A DNA stretch of 64,000 bases, taken from assembly GCA_937959265.1 (NCBI GenBank), contig CALGMA010000019.1:124001-188000 (forward strand), written 5' to 3'. The position numbers and the translations under genes are program-made. Position 1 is the stretch's first letter. Every line of letters starts with the position of its first letter. The DNA comes from an uncultured Anaerolineae bacterium (lineage in GTDB: Bacteria > Chloroflexota > Anaerolineae > J036 > Brachytrichaceae). The notes under the pieces are model-generated. The model saw only the letters and a list, made by a program, of their open reading frames with translations, did not search any database and had not been told where the DNA came from. Below, in pieces: positions 52,191 to 60,251 of the stretch.

Positions 52191-54815
52191 ATGCCTGAAT
52201 GGCTTCGCACCGTCTCGATCGTCCTAGCTGTTCTGGTCGCGCTTTACTTGATCGCCGTGGTCCTCCAGATTGTCTTGGCGAAGTTGTTGCGTCGGCAAGC
52301 CGCACCGATGCGCGCCAGTATCCAGAAGACCCAGTGGGAGATCACCGACGCTGCCAGCAAACTCGAAGCGATCGCCCCGTCCATCAACAGCGGTCCGCGC
52401 GAGATGCCCTTTGGCCCACTCTATGACCAGGCCCGGCTGTTGCTCAAGCGTGGCGTGGCCAACGTCAGCGAGGTGCGCGAACAATTGGCCGCGATCACCG
52501 CAAGCGAGATTCCCGAGCAGCCTTGGGGTGAGGCGTTCAAATTGGTGCCGATAACCATCGAAATCGTGCGTCGCTGGCGAACCCGTCGAAGTGTCAAAAC
52601 CGTGTCGGTGCATCTCACCGAGGTCAACGATACGCTGTCGCGCATCAAGCAGCTCCAGGCGGAGATCGCCACGATTCCCCAGCGAGAGAAGGACGCTCTC
52701 CTGCATTTGCAAAAGCGCGTCGCCGAAGCCGCTGCAATGATCGAGAGCGAGATTCGCCCCAAACGACCCCTCATCGAAGAACGCAGCTTGCTGCGGGAGA
52801 TCGGCGCGCGCGTCGAGCAAGCGGACAAGTTGCTGGCCGCTCCCGAGCCATCCCAATCTGCTATCACCGCTGCCTATCCGCTGCGCATGCGAGCGAGCGA
52901 AGAGCTGCAGTCGCTCGATAAGATGATCGCGACGGTCGTCGAGCAGCGCACCGACGCTGAGGCGTCGCTCACCAAGTCTGGCGAGCAATTGAGCGCGTTC
53001 AAGTCGGCCATAGCGGCAGACGAGCAGGCGGGCTATGTGCGCTCGCACTTTGTTGCTGCAGCCGACCGGCTCGCCGAACGCATCGCAACCGCTCAGGCGC
53101 TCGTCGAAGAGGGCGAGTATGCGTCTGCTGTAAGTGCGTTGGCCGAGGTGGATAGAGACCTGGCGGTGCAGCACGATGCGCTGGCAGCGCTAAACCAGGA
53201 AAGGGTGCGCGTCGCCGGCCTGGCCGACAAAGCGACCCAGCGACTTGGCACCGTCCAGGGATGGATCGCGGAGACGCCGGCACGCTTCGAACGCGATGTG
53301 GCCGGCGAAGCAGCCAACCGGCTCCAGGTGTTGGTCGAGCAGTTGCGCACCTTGGTTCCGCTGGAGGACATCGAGCGTATGGCCGAGGCGACCGAACTCG
53401 ACCGGCAGGTGGAGGATGCGTTCACCCAAGCCGGCCAGGCTAACGACGCCTTCATTGCAGCGCACATGCGCTTCGAGGCGTTGATCGGCAAGCTGAACGA
53501 GGAGAACGTACAGTCACTCGCATCATCGGCGGCGCGCATCGTGTCGGAGTTGGGTGAGACGAATCGAAACTACTGGGGTGATCTAACCCCCGAAGCGATC
53601 ACGACCGCGGCCGAGTCAGCGACGGCGCAGTGGCGCGCCATTCGCGATCAGCTCGGCGCGATCAAAGAAAGCGCGCTGAGCGAGGTGCTCATACGTTTGG
53701 AAGGCGTCGCAGAGGTTTTCGATCGCGCCACTGCACTATGCGACCGGGCGACGCAGGCGCTTGCGCAGCGCGACGCCGACAAGCTGCAAGCCTCGACCAT
53801 GCTGACCGACGACGCGATGACAAAGCTGCTAGCCGAGATCGCTCAGATCGCGGTTGAGTCGCCGTCCTTGGCCGAACTGCCGGCGCGTGTCCAGGAACGC
53901 GTCGAGGCGTTGCGTGGCGAGCTGCAAACGCCGGCGCCGGATTACCAGCGCATCTATACAGATGCCGATCAACTTCGCCAGGAGGCAGCATCCTTCGCAA
54001 CCAACTACCGCCAGCAATTGCAGCAGCTACGCAACCAGCTGGGTCTGTTGAAGTACCGCCTCGAGGAAGTACGAGACAACCTGAACCAGCTGCGCGAAAA
54101 CCCACGTATTGACTTCGCGGCGCTCATCGAACCCGCAGCTGCAGCTATCCGTGAATGGCTATCTGGCTATGCGTCAGCCGCTGCAGCACCGCTGGATGCT
54201 GCACGCGAGGCGCTGGCCACTGGCGAGGGCGTAGAGCGCGATGCCCTCGCCCAGTTATCGGCGGCGATGGCGGTCGCGAATTTCATCGGCGAAAGGCTCA
54301 GCCCCACTAGGGCGGCTCTGGCCGAGTTGAACGGCGTGCTCAGTTCGGCGCAGATCGGCTTACACGAGATGGCCGATATGGGTGGTGAGCGCTGGGGACA
54401 GCCGATGCTGGCGCCGATCCGTGAGCAGCTTGACGATGTGCTCGCTCGGCTGGGCCGGCTAGATCAACCGGCGCAGAAATTCGTCCCAGAGGAGGCACAG
54501 CGAGAGATGGCGCAGATCGAAGCGGCGTTGAAGGATTTGCGCGAGCAGGCAGCGGCTGCGCATGCCGATATCGCCCGGCGCGTCGCCGAGATACGCGAAC
54601 GCAAGGCACAACTCGCGCAGGCGCTGGCAGATGGCGACGCCTGGGTTGCGGCAACGCCGGCCTTCGCGGAAGAATGGCGGCTCGTTCGTCAGCAGATCTC
54701 TGGCTTGGAGCTGCGCTGGACGAATGCAACCAGCTACGCTGAAGCGCTGGAGGCGATGACACAGGCCATCCAGCGCGCCCGACGATTCGTCGAGGGTAGC
54801 TCGGTAAATCGCTAG
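52191..54815 (+). CDS. Large membrane-anchored coiled-coil protein of unknown function
   Basis: 874 residues. A single hydrophobic helix near 5-30 (VSIVLAVLVALYLIAVVLQIVL) is followed by about 840 residues that are almost entirely helical, with Glu, Gln, Ala and Arg heptads and few Pro or Gly, broken into several blocks (about 50-220, 240-330, 350-470, 480-640, 660-860). No known catalytic motif. The topology, short N-terminus then membrane helix and long helical arm, resembles EzrA or spectrin-like scaffolds, but I see no sequence link. GGAGGG 5 nt before the ATG at 52191 supports the start over 52155. It follows lon but has its own 105 nt upstream region. Confidence 0.7.
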   Translation: MPEWLRTVSIVLAVLVALYLIAVVLQIVLAKLLRRQAAPMRASIQKTQWEITDAASKLEAIAPSINSGPREMPFGPLYDQARLLLKRGVANVSEVREQLAAITASEIPEQPWGEAFKLVPITIEIVRRWRTRRSVKTVSVHLTEVNDTLSRIKQLQAEIATIPQREKDALLHLQKRVAEAAAMIESEIRPKRPLIEERSLLREIGARVEQADKLLAAPEPSQSAITAAYPLRMRASEELQSLDKMIATVVEQRTDAEASLTKSGEQLSAFKSAIAADEQAGYVRSHFVAAADRLAERIATAQALVEEGEYASAVSALAEVDRDLAVQHDALAALNQERVRVAGLADKATQRLGTVQGWIAETPARFERDVAGEAANRLQVLVEQLRTLVPLEDIERMAEATELDRQVEDAFTQAGQANDAFIAAHMRFEALIGKLNEENVQSLASSAARIVSELGETNRNYWGDLTPEAITTAAESATAQWRAIRDQLGAIKESALSEVLIRLEGVAEVFDRATALCDRATQALAQRDADKLQASTMLTDDAMTKLLAEIAQIAVESPSLAELPARVQERVEALRGELQTPAPDYQRIYTDADQLRQEAASFATNYRQQLQQLRNQLGLLKYRLEEVRDNLNQLRENPRIDFAALIEPAAAAIREWLSGYASAAAAPLDAAREALATGEGVERDALAQLSAAMAVANFIGERLSPTRAALAELNGVLSSAQIGLHEMADMGGERWGQPMLAPIREQLDDVLARLGRLDQPAQKFVPEEAQREMAQIEAALKDLREQAAAAHADIARRVAEIRERKAQLAQALADGDAWVAATPAFAEEWRLVRQQISGLELRWTNATSYAEALEAMTQAIQRARRFVEGSSVNR

Positions 54816-54981
54816 CGCGGATTCCTGGCTGATGTTGGGAGAGGGCTTTGTTTCGCGCTGCGAGTTCGGAGATCGCTACCGAGAGTGATCCATATAGTTC
54901 ATTCGTGCACGGCATCTTGTCAGCGTAGCGTCATGCAACCGGAGGCATAAACATGTGTAATCGTGAGTGGAGGATAGCGAC

Positions 54982-55392
54982 GTGACTCGACCAATCGTTT
55001 ACGAGCAGACCAACCGACCGGGTTGTTTGCTGCAAATTCTTTGGTTCGCATTCATCGGCTGGTGGCTGGGTGCACTCTGGGTGGTTGTGGCCTGGGTGTT
55101 GTGCCTAACCATTATCGGCCTGCCGCTGGGCGCGGCGATGTTGAACAAGGTGCCACAGGTGATGGCGCTACGTGGCCGGCGACTGGTGCAGGTGTCACCC
55201 GATGGCAGCGTGAGCAACGCGCCGCAGATCAACCTCTTCATCCGCGCCATCTACTTCGTGTTGATCGGGTGGTGGCTGAGCGCAATCTGGATGGTAGTGG
55301 CCTATGCATTGTGCATGACCATCATCGGCCTGCCGTTCGGCTTTTGGATGTTTGACCTGGTGCCGACGCTCGTCACGCTCAAGCGGGCGTGA
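54982..55392 (+). CDS. YccF-like membrane protein with internal duplication
   Basis: 136 residues. The two halves repeat: FIGWWLGALWVVVAWVLC then LTIIGLPLG, and LIGWWLSAIWMVVAYALC then MTIIGLPFG. Each half has two membrane helices, so four in total, the YccF (DUF307) arrangement. Function unknown. The GTG at 54982 has GGAGGA 7 nt upstream and is chosen over GTG 54967. Confidence 0.88.
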   Translation: MTRPIVYEQTNRPGCLLQILWFAFIGWWLGALWVVVAWVLCLTIIGLPLGAAMLNKVPQVMALRGRRLVQVSPDGSVSNAPQINLFIRAIYFVLIGWWLSAIWMVVAYALCMTIIGLPFGFWMFDLVPTLVTLKRA

Positions 55393-55449
55393 GCGCAACG
55401 GATCCAAACCAGTCGAGCCATTCAAAGCGGCCTGACCGGTTTGACTCGC

Positions 55450-55455
55450 TATAAT
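55450..55455 (+). promoter_or_regulatory. -10 box for fmdB
   Basis: Perfect TATAAT ending 9 nt before the ATG at 55465. Transcription would begin at or just before the start codon, giving a nearly leaderless mRNA. No -35 is visible. Confidence 0.5.
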
Positions 55456-55464
55456 CTGCGCGCC

Positions 55465-55767
55465 ATGCCCACGTATCAGTACGCTTGTCCCGATTGCGGC
55501 TTCGAATTCGAGAAGCAGCAGAAGTTCACCGATGATCCGATCAAGCGCTGCCCGAAGTGCGGCAAACGCAGCGTCTATCGCGTGGTGAGCAAAGTGGCCG
55601 TCACGTTCAAGGGCAGCGGCTGGTATATCACCGACAGCAAGAGCGACAAGGCCAAGCATTCGGTAGAGACGAAGCACAGCGAGACCGAGTCAAGCTCGAC
55701 CGACGGCAAAGCCGAGTCGGGGTCGAAGGAGCCGGCCAAGCCCAAATCCAAGGCCGACAACACATAG
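55465..55767 (+). CDS. FmdB-type zinc ribbon protein
   Basis: 100 residues. MPTYQYACPDCGFEFEK and CPKCGKRSVYRVV hold two CxxC pairs of a zinc ribbon (FmdB/regulatory protein family), followed by TFKGSGWYITDS, the family signature, and an acidic Ser/Lys tail that is probably disordered. The role in formamidase regulation was proposed for distant relatives only; here function is unknown. ATG 55465 is at the -10 box, so the leader is minimal; the frame start 55441 is unlikely. Confidence 0.9.
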   Translation: MPTYQYACPDCGFEFEKQQKFTDDPIKRCPKCGKRSVYRVVSKVAVTFKGSGWYITDSKSDKAKHSVETKHSETESSSTDGKAESGSKEPAKPKSKADNT

Positions 55768-55780
55768 CGCTTTCGGTGGA

Positions 55781-55813
55781 AGAAACCGGGCTTCTCACAG
55801 AAGCCCGGTTTCT
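55781..55813 (+). terminator. Strong hairpin terminator after fmdB
   Basis: A perfect 15-bp stem AGAAACCGGGCTTCT with loop CAC and its exact complement, followed by CGTTTGG. It lies between fmdB (ending 55767) and the TrpB2 gene at 55864. The U tract is short. It can fold in either direction. Confidence 0.75.
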
Positions 55814-55863
55814 CGTTTGGCAGCGGAGTTGCGCGCACTGCGTTCTCTGCTAAAACTCGGCGC

Positions 55864-57231
55864 ATGGCCGATCAAACGAAGTTCCTCCTCGCTGAGAGCG
55901 ACATTCCAACTGCCTGGTACAATATTCAAGCCGATCTGCCGTTCGAGCTGCCTCCGGTGCTGCACCCTGGCACCAAGCAGCTGGTCGGCCCGGACGACCT
56001 CGCGCCGCTCTTCCCCATGGCGCTCATCCTGCAAGAGGTATCGCGTGAACGGTGGGTGGAGATCCCCGAGCCGGTGCGCGACGTATACAAGCTCTGGCGT
56101 CCGACGCCGCTGTATCGCGCGCATCGTCTGGAGAAGGCGCTGCAGACGCCGGCGAAGATCTTCTACAAATACGAAGGCGTCAGCCCGGCCGGCAGTCACA
56201 AGCCCAACACGGCTGTCGCCCAGGCTTTCTACAACAAGGAAGCCGGCACTAAGCGCATCACCACCGAAACCGGCGCCGGCCAGTGGGGCAGCGCGCTGGC
56301 GTTGGCCTGCCAACTCTTTGGTATCGAGCTGAAGGTGTATATGGTCAAGGTGAGCTACGAGCAGAAGCCCTACCGACGTGCGTTGATGGAGACCTGGGGT
56401 GCGAAAGTCGTCGCCTCGCCCAGCGAGGACACCAACGCTGGGCGCACCATTCTGGCCAGGGACCCGAACAACACCGGCTCGCTCGGCATTGCCATCAGCG
56501 AAGCCGTAGAAGATGCAGTGACCAACCCGACGCCGACTAAATACGCGCTCGGTTCGGTGCTCAACCACGTGTTGATGCATCAGAGCGTGATCGGGCTGGA
56601 AGCCAAGCGGCAACTGGAGATGGCCGGCGTGTATCCCGACGTGTTAGTTGGCTGCATCGGCGGCGGCAGCAACTTCGCCGGCTTCACTTATCCGTTCATC
56701 GGCGACAAGCTGACCGGCCAAGCGTCCAACCTGCGCGTGGTGGCCATCGAGCCGGCGGCGGCGCCTTCGCTCACCCGCGGCGTGTATGCCTATGATTTTG
56801 GCGACACCAGCATGATGACTCCACTGGTGAAGATGTATACGCTTGGCCATGGCTTCATCCCCGCGCCGATCCACGCCGGCGGCTTGCGCTATCACGGTAT
56901 GGCATCGAGTGTATGCGAGCTGTACCGGCATGGGGTGATCGAAGCGCGTGCGGTGCAGCAGCGCGCCACGTTCGAGGCTGGCGTGCTCTTCGCGCGCACG
57001 GAAGGAATCCTGCCAGCGCCGGAGGCTGCGCATGCCATTCGCGGCGCAATAGACGAGGCGATCCGCTGCCGTGAGGAAGGCGTTAGCCGGGTGATCGCTT
57101 TCAACCTGTGCGGCCACGGCCACTTCGACCTGTCGGCCTATGAGCGTTACTTGGCCGGCAAGATCGAGGACTACGAGTTGCCGCAGAGCGAGATCGAACG
57201 CGCGCAGACCGAACTTCCGGTGGTGGCATAG
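55864..57231 (+). CDS. Tryptophan synthase beta-like protein (TrpB2 type)
   Basis: 455 residues, longer than classical TrpB (about 400) and of the TrpB2 class. The PLP lysine is in [20 protein letters not shown] (about residue 114) and C-I-G-G-G-S-N-F is the phosphate loop near 259-266. [16 protein letters not shown] precedes the PLP site. The enzyme joins indole and serine to make tryptophan; some TrpB2 proteins act alone or with alternative partners. No trpA or other trp gene is near it. Confidence 0.93.
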   Translation: MADQTKFLLAESDIPTAWYNIQADLPFELPPVLHPGTKQLVGPDDLAPLFPMALILQEVSRERWVEIPEPVRDVYKLWRPTPLYRAHRLEKALQTPAKIFYKYEGVSPAGSHKPNTAVAQAFYNKEAGTKRITTETGAGQWGSALALACQLFGIELKVYMVKVSYEQKPYRRALMETWGAKVVASPSEDTNAGRTILARDPNNTGSLGIAISEAVEDAVTNPTPTKYALGSVLNHVLMHQSVIGLEAKRQLEMAGVYPDVLVGCIGGGSNFAGFTYPFIGDKLTGQASNLRVVAIEPAAAPSLTRGVYAYDFGDTSMMTPLVKMYTLGHGFIPAPIHAGGLRYHGMASSVCELYRHGVIEARAVQQRATFEAGVLFARTEGILPAPEAAHAIRGAIDEAIRCREEGVSRVIAFNLCGHGHFDLSAYERYLAGKIEDYELPQSEIERAQTELPVVA

Positions 57232-57304
57232 CCCGCGCCCAACCGTGATGGGACGCATCTCGTGGGCGACCGCATTAGGTCGCCCCGCACGTATGTGCAT
57301 CGCA

Positions 57305-57919
57305 TCACACGAATAAGTGGATGTTGCGTTCGGCGTTCAGCACGTGTGGGCGAATCTGAGCCAGCCGCCTGTTGACTTTGTCAATGTCGAAGGCGTCCGG
57401 GTCGAAGTTCGGGCACATCTCCTCCAACCAGGCGCTCAGGTTTTCGTACTCTGCGTGACCTGGATCGTTGATGATCGCGAGTAGGTCGGCATAGCCATAT
57501 ACGCCGCCGCAGTCCTCCGGCGGACAGGCGCGCCGTCCCGCTAAGCAAATCGGGTAGCGCATGCCCCGCTCTGGCAGCATGATCTTTTCGACCAGGATTT
57601 CGTGGTCCCATCTGTCGCCAAAGTCATATTCGTAGAAGAACTTTTGTTTTGGCCTCAAGGCGACCTCGGCTAGCGTCACCCGTGCTGAGTGCTGCGAGGT
57701 GATACCCTCGATAGGATACAAGCTGATGTAGTCGTCGCCGACGATGAACTGGTGCAAGTGCGAATTCGTCCAGCCCATTGCTACCTGGATCACGTAGTGC
57801 AACGCGCCGAGCGTCCAACTGCCGGGTACCAGCACGCGACGCCAGATCGGTGGGTGCGCATTGCGTAGGGCGATGCGGAGCTGGTAGATGTCTGCGTCGG
57901 CCTGGGACGGCTTGACCAT
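57305..57919 (-). CDS. Plasmid pRiA4b ORF-3-like protein
   Basis: 204 residues. IYQLRIALRNAHPPIWRRV opens the domain; YDFGDRWDHEILVE and CPPEDCGGVYGYADLL are diagnostic of the pRiA4b ORF-3 family, whose function is unknown. Chromosomal copies are common in bacteria. ATG 57919 was chosen over 57982 because the family begins here and because a TACAAT box ends 6 nt upstream, so the message would start at the codon. Divergent from DUF72. Confidence 0.88.
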   Translation of the reverse strand: MVKPSQADADIYQLRIALRNAHPPIWRRVLVPGSWTLGALHYVIQVAMGWTNSHLHQFIVGDDYISLYPIEGITSQHSARVTLAEVALRPKQKFFYEYDFGDRWDHEILVEKIMLPERGMRYPICLAGRRACPPEDCGGVYGYADLLAIINDPGHAEYENLSAWLEEMCPNFDPDAFDIDKVNRRLAQIRPHVLNAERNIHLFV

Positions 57920-57925
57920 TCCGAG

Positions 57926-57954
57926 ATTGTAGATCGTACCTGCGCGGTGGGCAA
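57926..57954 (-). promoter_or_regulatory. Promoter for the pRiA4b ORF-3-like gene
   Basis: On the reverse strand TTGCCC (57954-57949), 17 nt spacer and TACAAT (57931-57926). The start of transcription would be at about 57919, equal to the ATG: a leaderless message. Good spacing supports it. Confidence 0.5.
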
Positions 57955-57986
57955 AGGGCCGCGAATGAGAGTCGAGAACCAAACAT

Positions 57987-57992
57987 TACAAT
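57987..57992 (+). promoter_or_regulatory. -10 box for the DUF72 gene
   Basis: TACAAT 12 nt before the ATG at 58005, with GAGGTG at 57995-58000 between. No good -35. A transcript from here would begin very close to the Shine-Dalgarno. Confidence 0.4.
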
Positions 57993-58004
57993 GCGAGGTG
58001 AATC

Positions 58005-58865
58005 ATGGCGTTCTACTTGGGCTGCCCGATTTGGGGGTTGAAGACGTGGGTAGGTAACCTTTTCCCGAAGGGCACGAAGCCGAAGGACTTCCTTGCGATC
58101 TATAGCCGGCGCCTGAACACGGTCGAGGGCAACACCACTTTCTACGCGCTGCCGGATGTGGACACCATCGTTCGCTGGCGTGACGCCACGCCATCCGGGT
58201 TCAAGTTCTGCCTGAAGGTCCCTCAGTCCATCAGCCATTACAAGCGGTTGCGCCAATGCGAGGCCGATACCGCTGCATTCGCCGACCACCTGCGGTTATT
58301 GGGCGAGCGATGCGGGCCAGCTTTCTTACAACTTCCGCCGTCGTTTGACGCGACACATCTGGATGCGCTCGGCGCTTGGCTGGCTGCCTGGCCGGCCGAT
58401 CTGCCCCTCGCTGTCGAGCCGCGCCACGCCGACTTCTTCGGCATTGCCGAGGCCGATTTCGATGCGCTGTTGCAGCAGTATGGCGTGGCCCGCTGTACCT
58501 TCGACACAGCGCCTTTATTCAGCGCACAAGCGTCCGGCCCAGAAGTTGTAGAGGCCCAGGCGCGTAAGCCGCGCTTGCCCACGCGCGCCGCGCGCACAGC
58601 AGCGTTCGCCTTTGTGCGCTATGTAGGACATCCCAACGTAGCGGCAAACCGGACCTGGCTGGCCGGGTGGGCCTCTCATGTGGCGAATTGGCTCGCCGGC
58701 GGCGAGGATGTCTACTTCTTTTGCCATCACCCTAACGACACGTATGCGCCTGTGCTCGCCCGCCTCTTTTACGGCCTCGTCAGTGAACAATTACATACGC
58801 TGCCGCCGTTGCCGGACTGGGAAGGAGTTGATCCGGTTGCCCAGCCGGGTCTGTTCGGCGCGTGA
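58005..58865 (+). CDS. DUF72 (YecE) family protein
   Basis: 286 residues of a TIM-barrel-like fold. LGCPIWGLKTWVGNLFPKGT and NTVEGNTTFYALPDVDTIVRW, then FKFCLKVPQSISHYKRL and PLAVEPRHADFF are the DUF72 landmarks, with the conserved NTTFY near 43-47. Function unknown, possibly nuclease- or sugar isomerase-like. Divergent from the pRiA4b gene with an 85 nt gap. Confidence 0.9.
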   Translation: MAFYLGCPIWGLKTWVGNLFPKGTKPKDFLAIYSRRLNTVEGNTTFYALPDVDTIVRWRDATPSGFKFCLKVPQSISHYKRLRQCEADTAAFADHLRLLGERCGPAFLQLPPSFDATHLDALGAWLAAWPADLPLAVEPRHADFFGIAEADFDALLQQYGVARCTFDTAPLFSAQASGPEVVEAQARKPRLPTRAARTAAFAFVRYVGHPNVAANRTWLAGWASHVANWLAGGEDVYFFCHHPNDTYAPVLARLFYGLVSEQLHTLPPLPDWEGVDPVAQPGLFGA

Positions 58866-59000
58866 GGGCATGTTCCGGCGTTGTGTTTGCCGATCGTGTC
58901 AATTGAACGGCAAATGAATGTGTTTCAGGCGGTTTGACCTGTAGCGAGCTTTCGGAAGCAAAGTTTTGCTGAATTTCCCCAATTTATGACCATAAAACGC

Positions 59001-59028
59001 TTGACACAGCCCTTCTTAACCCTATACT
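59001..59028 (+). promoter_or_regulatory. Promoter of the LacI gene
   Basis: TTGACA (59001-59006), spacer 16, TATACT (59023-59028). The region upstream is AT-rich. The start of transcription is expected near 59035, exactly at the first half-site of the operator-like repeat. Confidence 0.7.
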
Positions 59029-59033
59029 AATGA

Positions 59034-59077
59034 TTGTTCACTGAATCGAATGCCTATTTTAGTGAACAAATGTTCAA
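59034..59077 (+). promoter_or_regulatory. Operator-like palindromes for LacI autoregulation
   Basis: TTGTTCACT (59034-59042) is exactly complementary to AGTGAACAA (59061-59069). The second arm is also half of TGAACAAATGTTCA (59063-59076), 6-bp arms with a 2-nt centre. So three half-sites of the form TGAACA lie between the promoter and the LacI start (59097), as expected for an autoregulatory operator. No direct proof. Confidence 0.6.
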
Positions 59078-59096
59078 ACAGATGACGGGAGGTCCC

Positions 59097-60158
59097 ATGT
59101 CCGCGCCTGCTACGCTGCGAGATGTCGCGAAACTTGCCGGAGTGTCCCTCGGCACAGCATCGCAGGCCCTAAACAATCGCCCTCACGTGCTCCCTGAGAC
59201 GCGCAACCGTGTGCTGGATGCAGCCCGTGCGCTTGGTTATTCGCCCCGCAATGTCAATAACAACGCCCACCACCTCTCTGTCATCGGCATGCTGACCAAG
59301 CATGATGTCGGACCGCCAGCACCGTTCAATGTGTTCTTCTCGCATGTGCAGGCCGGCATCGAGCAGGAGTGCCGCGCCCACCGCATCAGCCTAATGTTCG
59401 CCAGCGTCGAGGTGGACGAAAGCAACCATCCCATTGAGTGGCCGCGCATGATCGAAGACAAGCACATTGATGGCCTGATCCTGATCGGTATCTACCTCAC
59501 GGAGGAAGCGCGCAACGAGCTGCAGGACAAACTGGGTCGGTTGATCGTGTTGGTGGACAGCTACGCCCCCGATGCGCCGTTCGACAGTGTGCTCATTGAC
59601 AACCTCGGCGGCGCGGCGCAAGCGGTGAATCACCTGATTGACTGCGGCCACCGTCATATTGGACTGATCGGGTCGAACTCGGCATCTCCACCCGACATTC
59701 TCGAACGACGCGAGGGGTATCGGCGCGCGCTGGCGGTGCGAGGCATCACACAGACATATATCGAGGATGGGTTGATGCGCCGCGAGGAAGGCTATGCTGC
59801 GTTACAACGCTTGTTGAGGCGTGCCCCGCAGATCACGGCCGTCTTCGTCACGAACGACGACACCGCGATCGGCGTAATGCACGCCGCCCATGATATGGGC
59901 TTGCGCGTGCCGAACGATCTCTCCATCGTCGGCTTCGACGACATTGACCTGGCTAGCGAGATCCGCCCGGCCTTGACCACTATACACGTACACAAAGCCT
60001 GGCTGGGCAAACTCGGCGTGCGACGTTTGCTGGAGCGCGCACAGATGCCCGAGCAGCCGACGCTCTCGGTTACCGTCTCAACACATCTGGTCGAGCGCGA
60101 ATCTACAGCGAGCGCGAGATCTTCGCAGAAGGAGGTGCTATCGAGCGAATCACACTAG
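59097..60158 (+). CDS. LacI-family transcriptional regulator
   Basis: 353 residues. The helix-turn-helix ATLRDVAKLAGVSLGTASQAL (split: ATLRDVAKLAGVSLGT and ASQALNNRP) and hinge helix LDAARALGYSPRN are at about 5-60, followed by a periplasmic-binding-protein-like sugar domain (HNLIDCGHRHIGLIG, GFDDIDLASEIRPALTTI). Ligand unknown, probably a sugar. ATG 59097 has GGAGGT upstream and is the family start; the frame from 59034 would cover operator DNA. It lies 93 nt ahead of an ABC importer and is likely its local regulator. Confidence 0.92.
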   Translation: MSAPATLRDVAKLAGVSLGTASQALNNRPHVLPETRNRVLDAARALGYSPRNVNNNAHHLSVIGMLTKHDVGPPAPFNVFFSHVQAGIEQECRAHRISLMFASVEVDESNHPIEWPRMIEDKHIDGLILIGIYLTEEARNELQDKLGRLIVLVDSYAPDAPFDSVLIDNLGGAAQAVNHLIDCGHRHIGLIGSNSASPPDILERREGYRRALAVRGITQTYIEDGLMRREEGYAALQRLLRRAPQITAVFVTNDDTAIGVMHAAHDMGLRVPNDLSIVGFDDIDLASEIRPALTTIHVHKAWLGKLGVRRLLERAQMPEQPTLSVTVSTHLVERESTASARSSQKEVLSSESH

Positions 60159-60251
60159 ACGACTGCCACCGAGTCACGAGCGCTACGCGCGTGAAAACGA
60201 GAGATGGTGACATATATCCGATCCATGCTGATTAAAAAGGAGAGAAGAACC

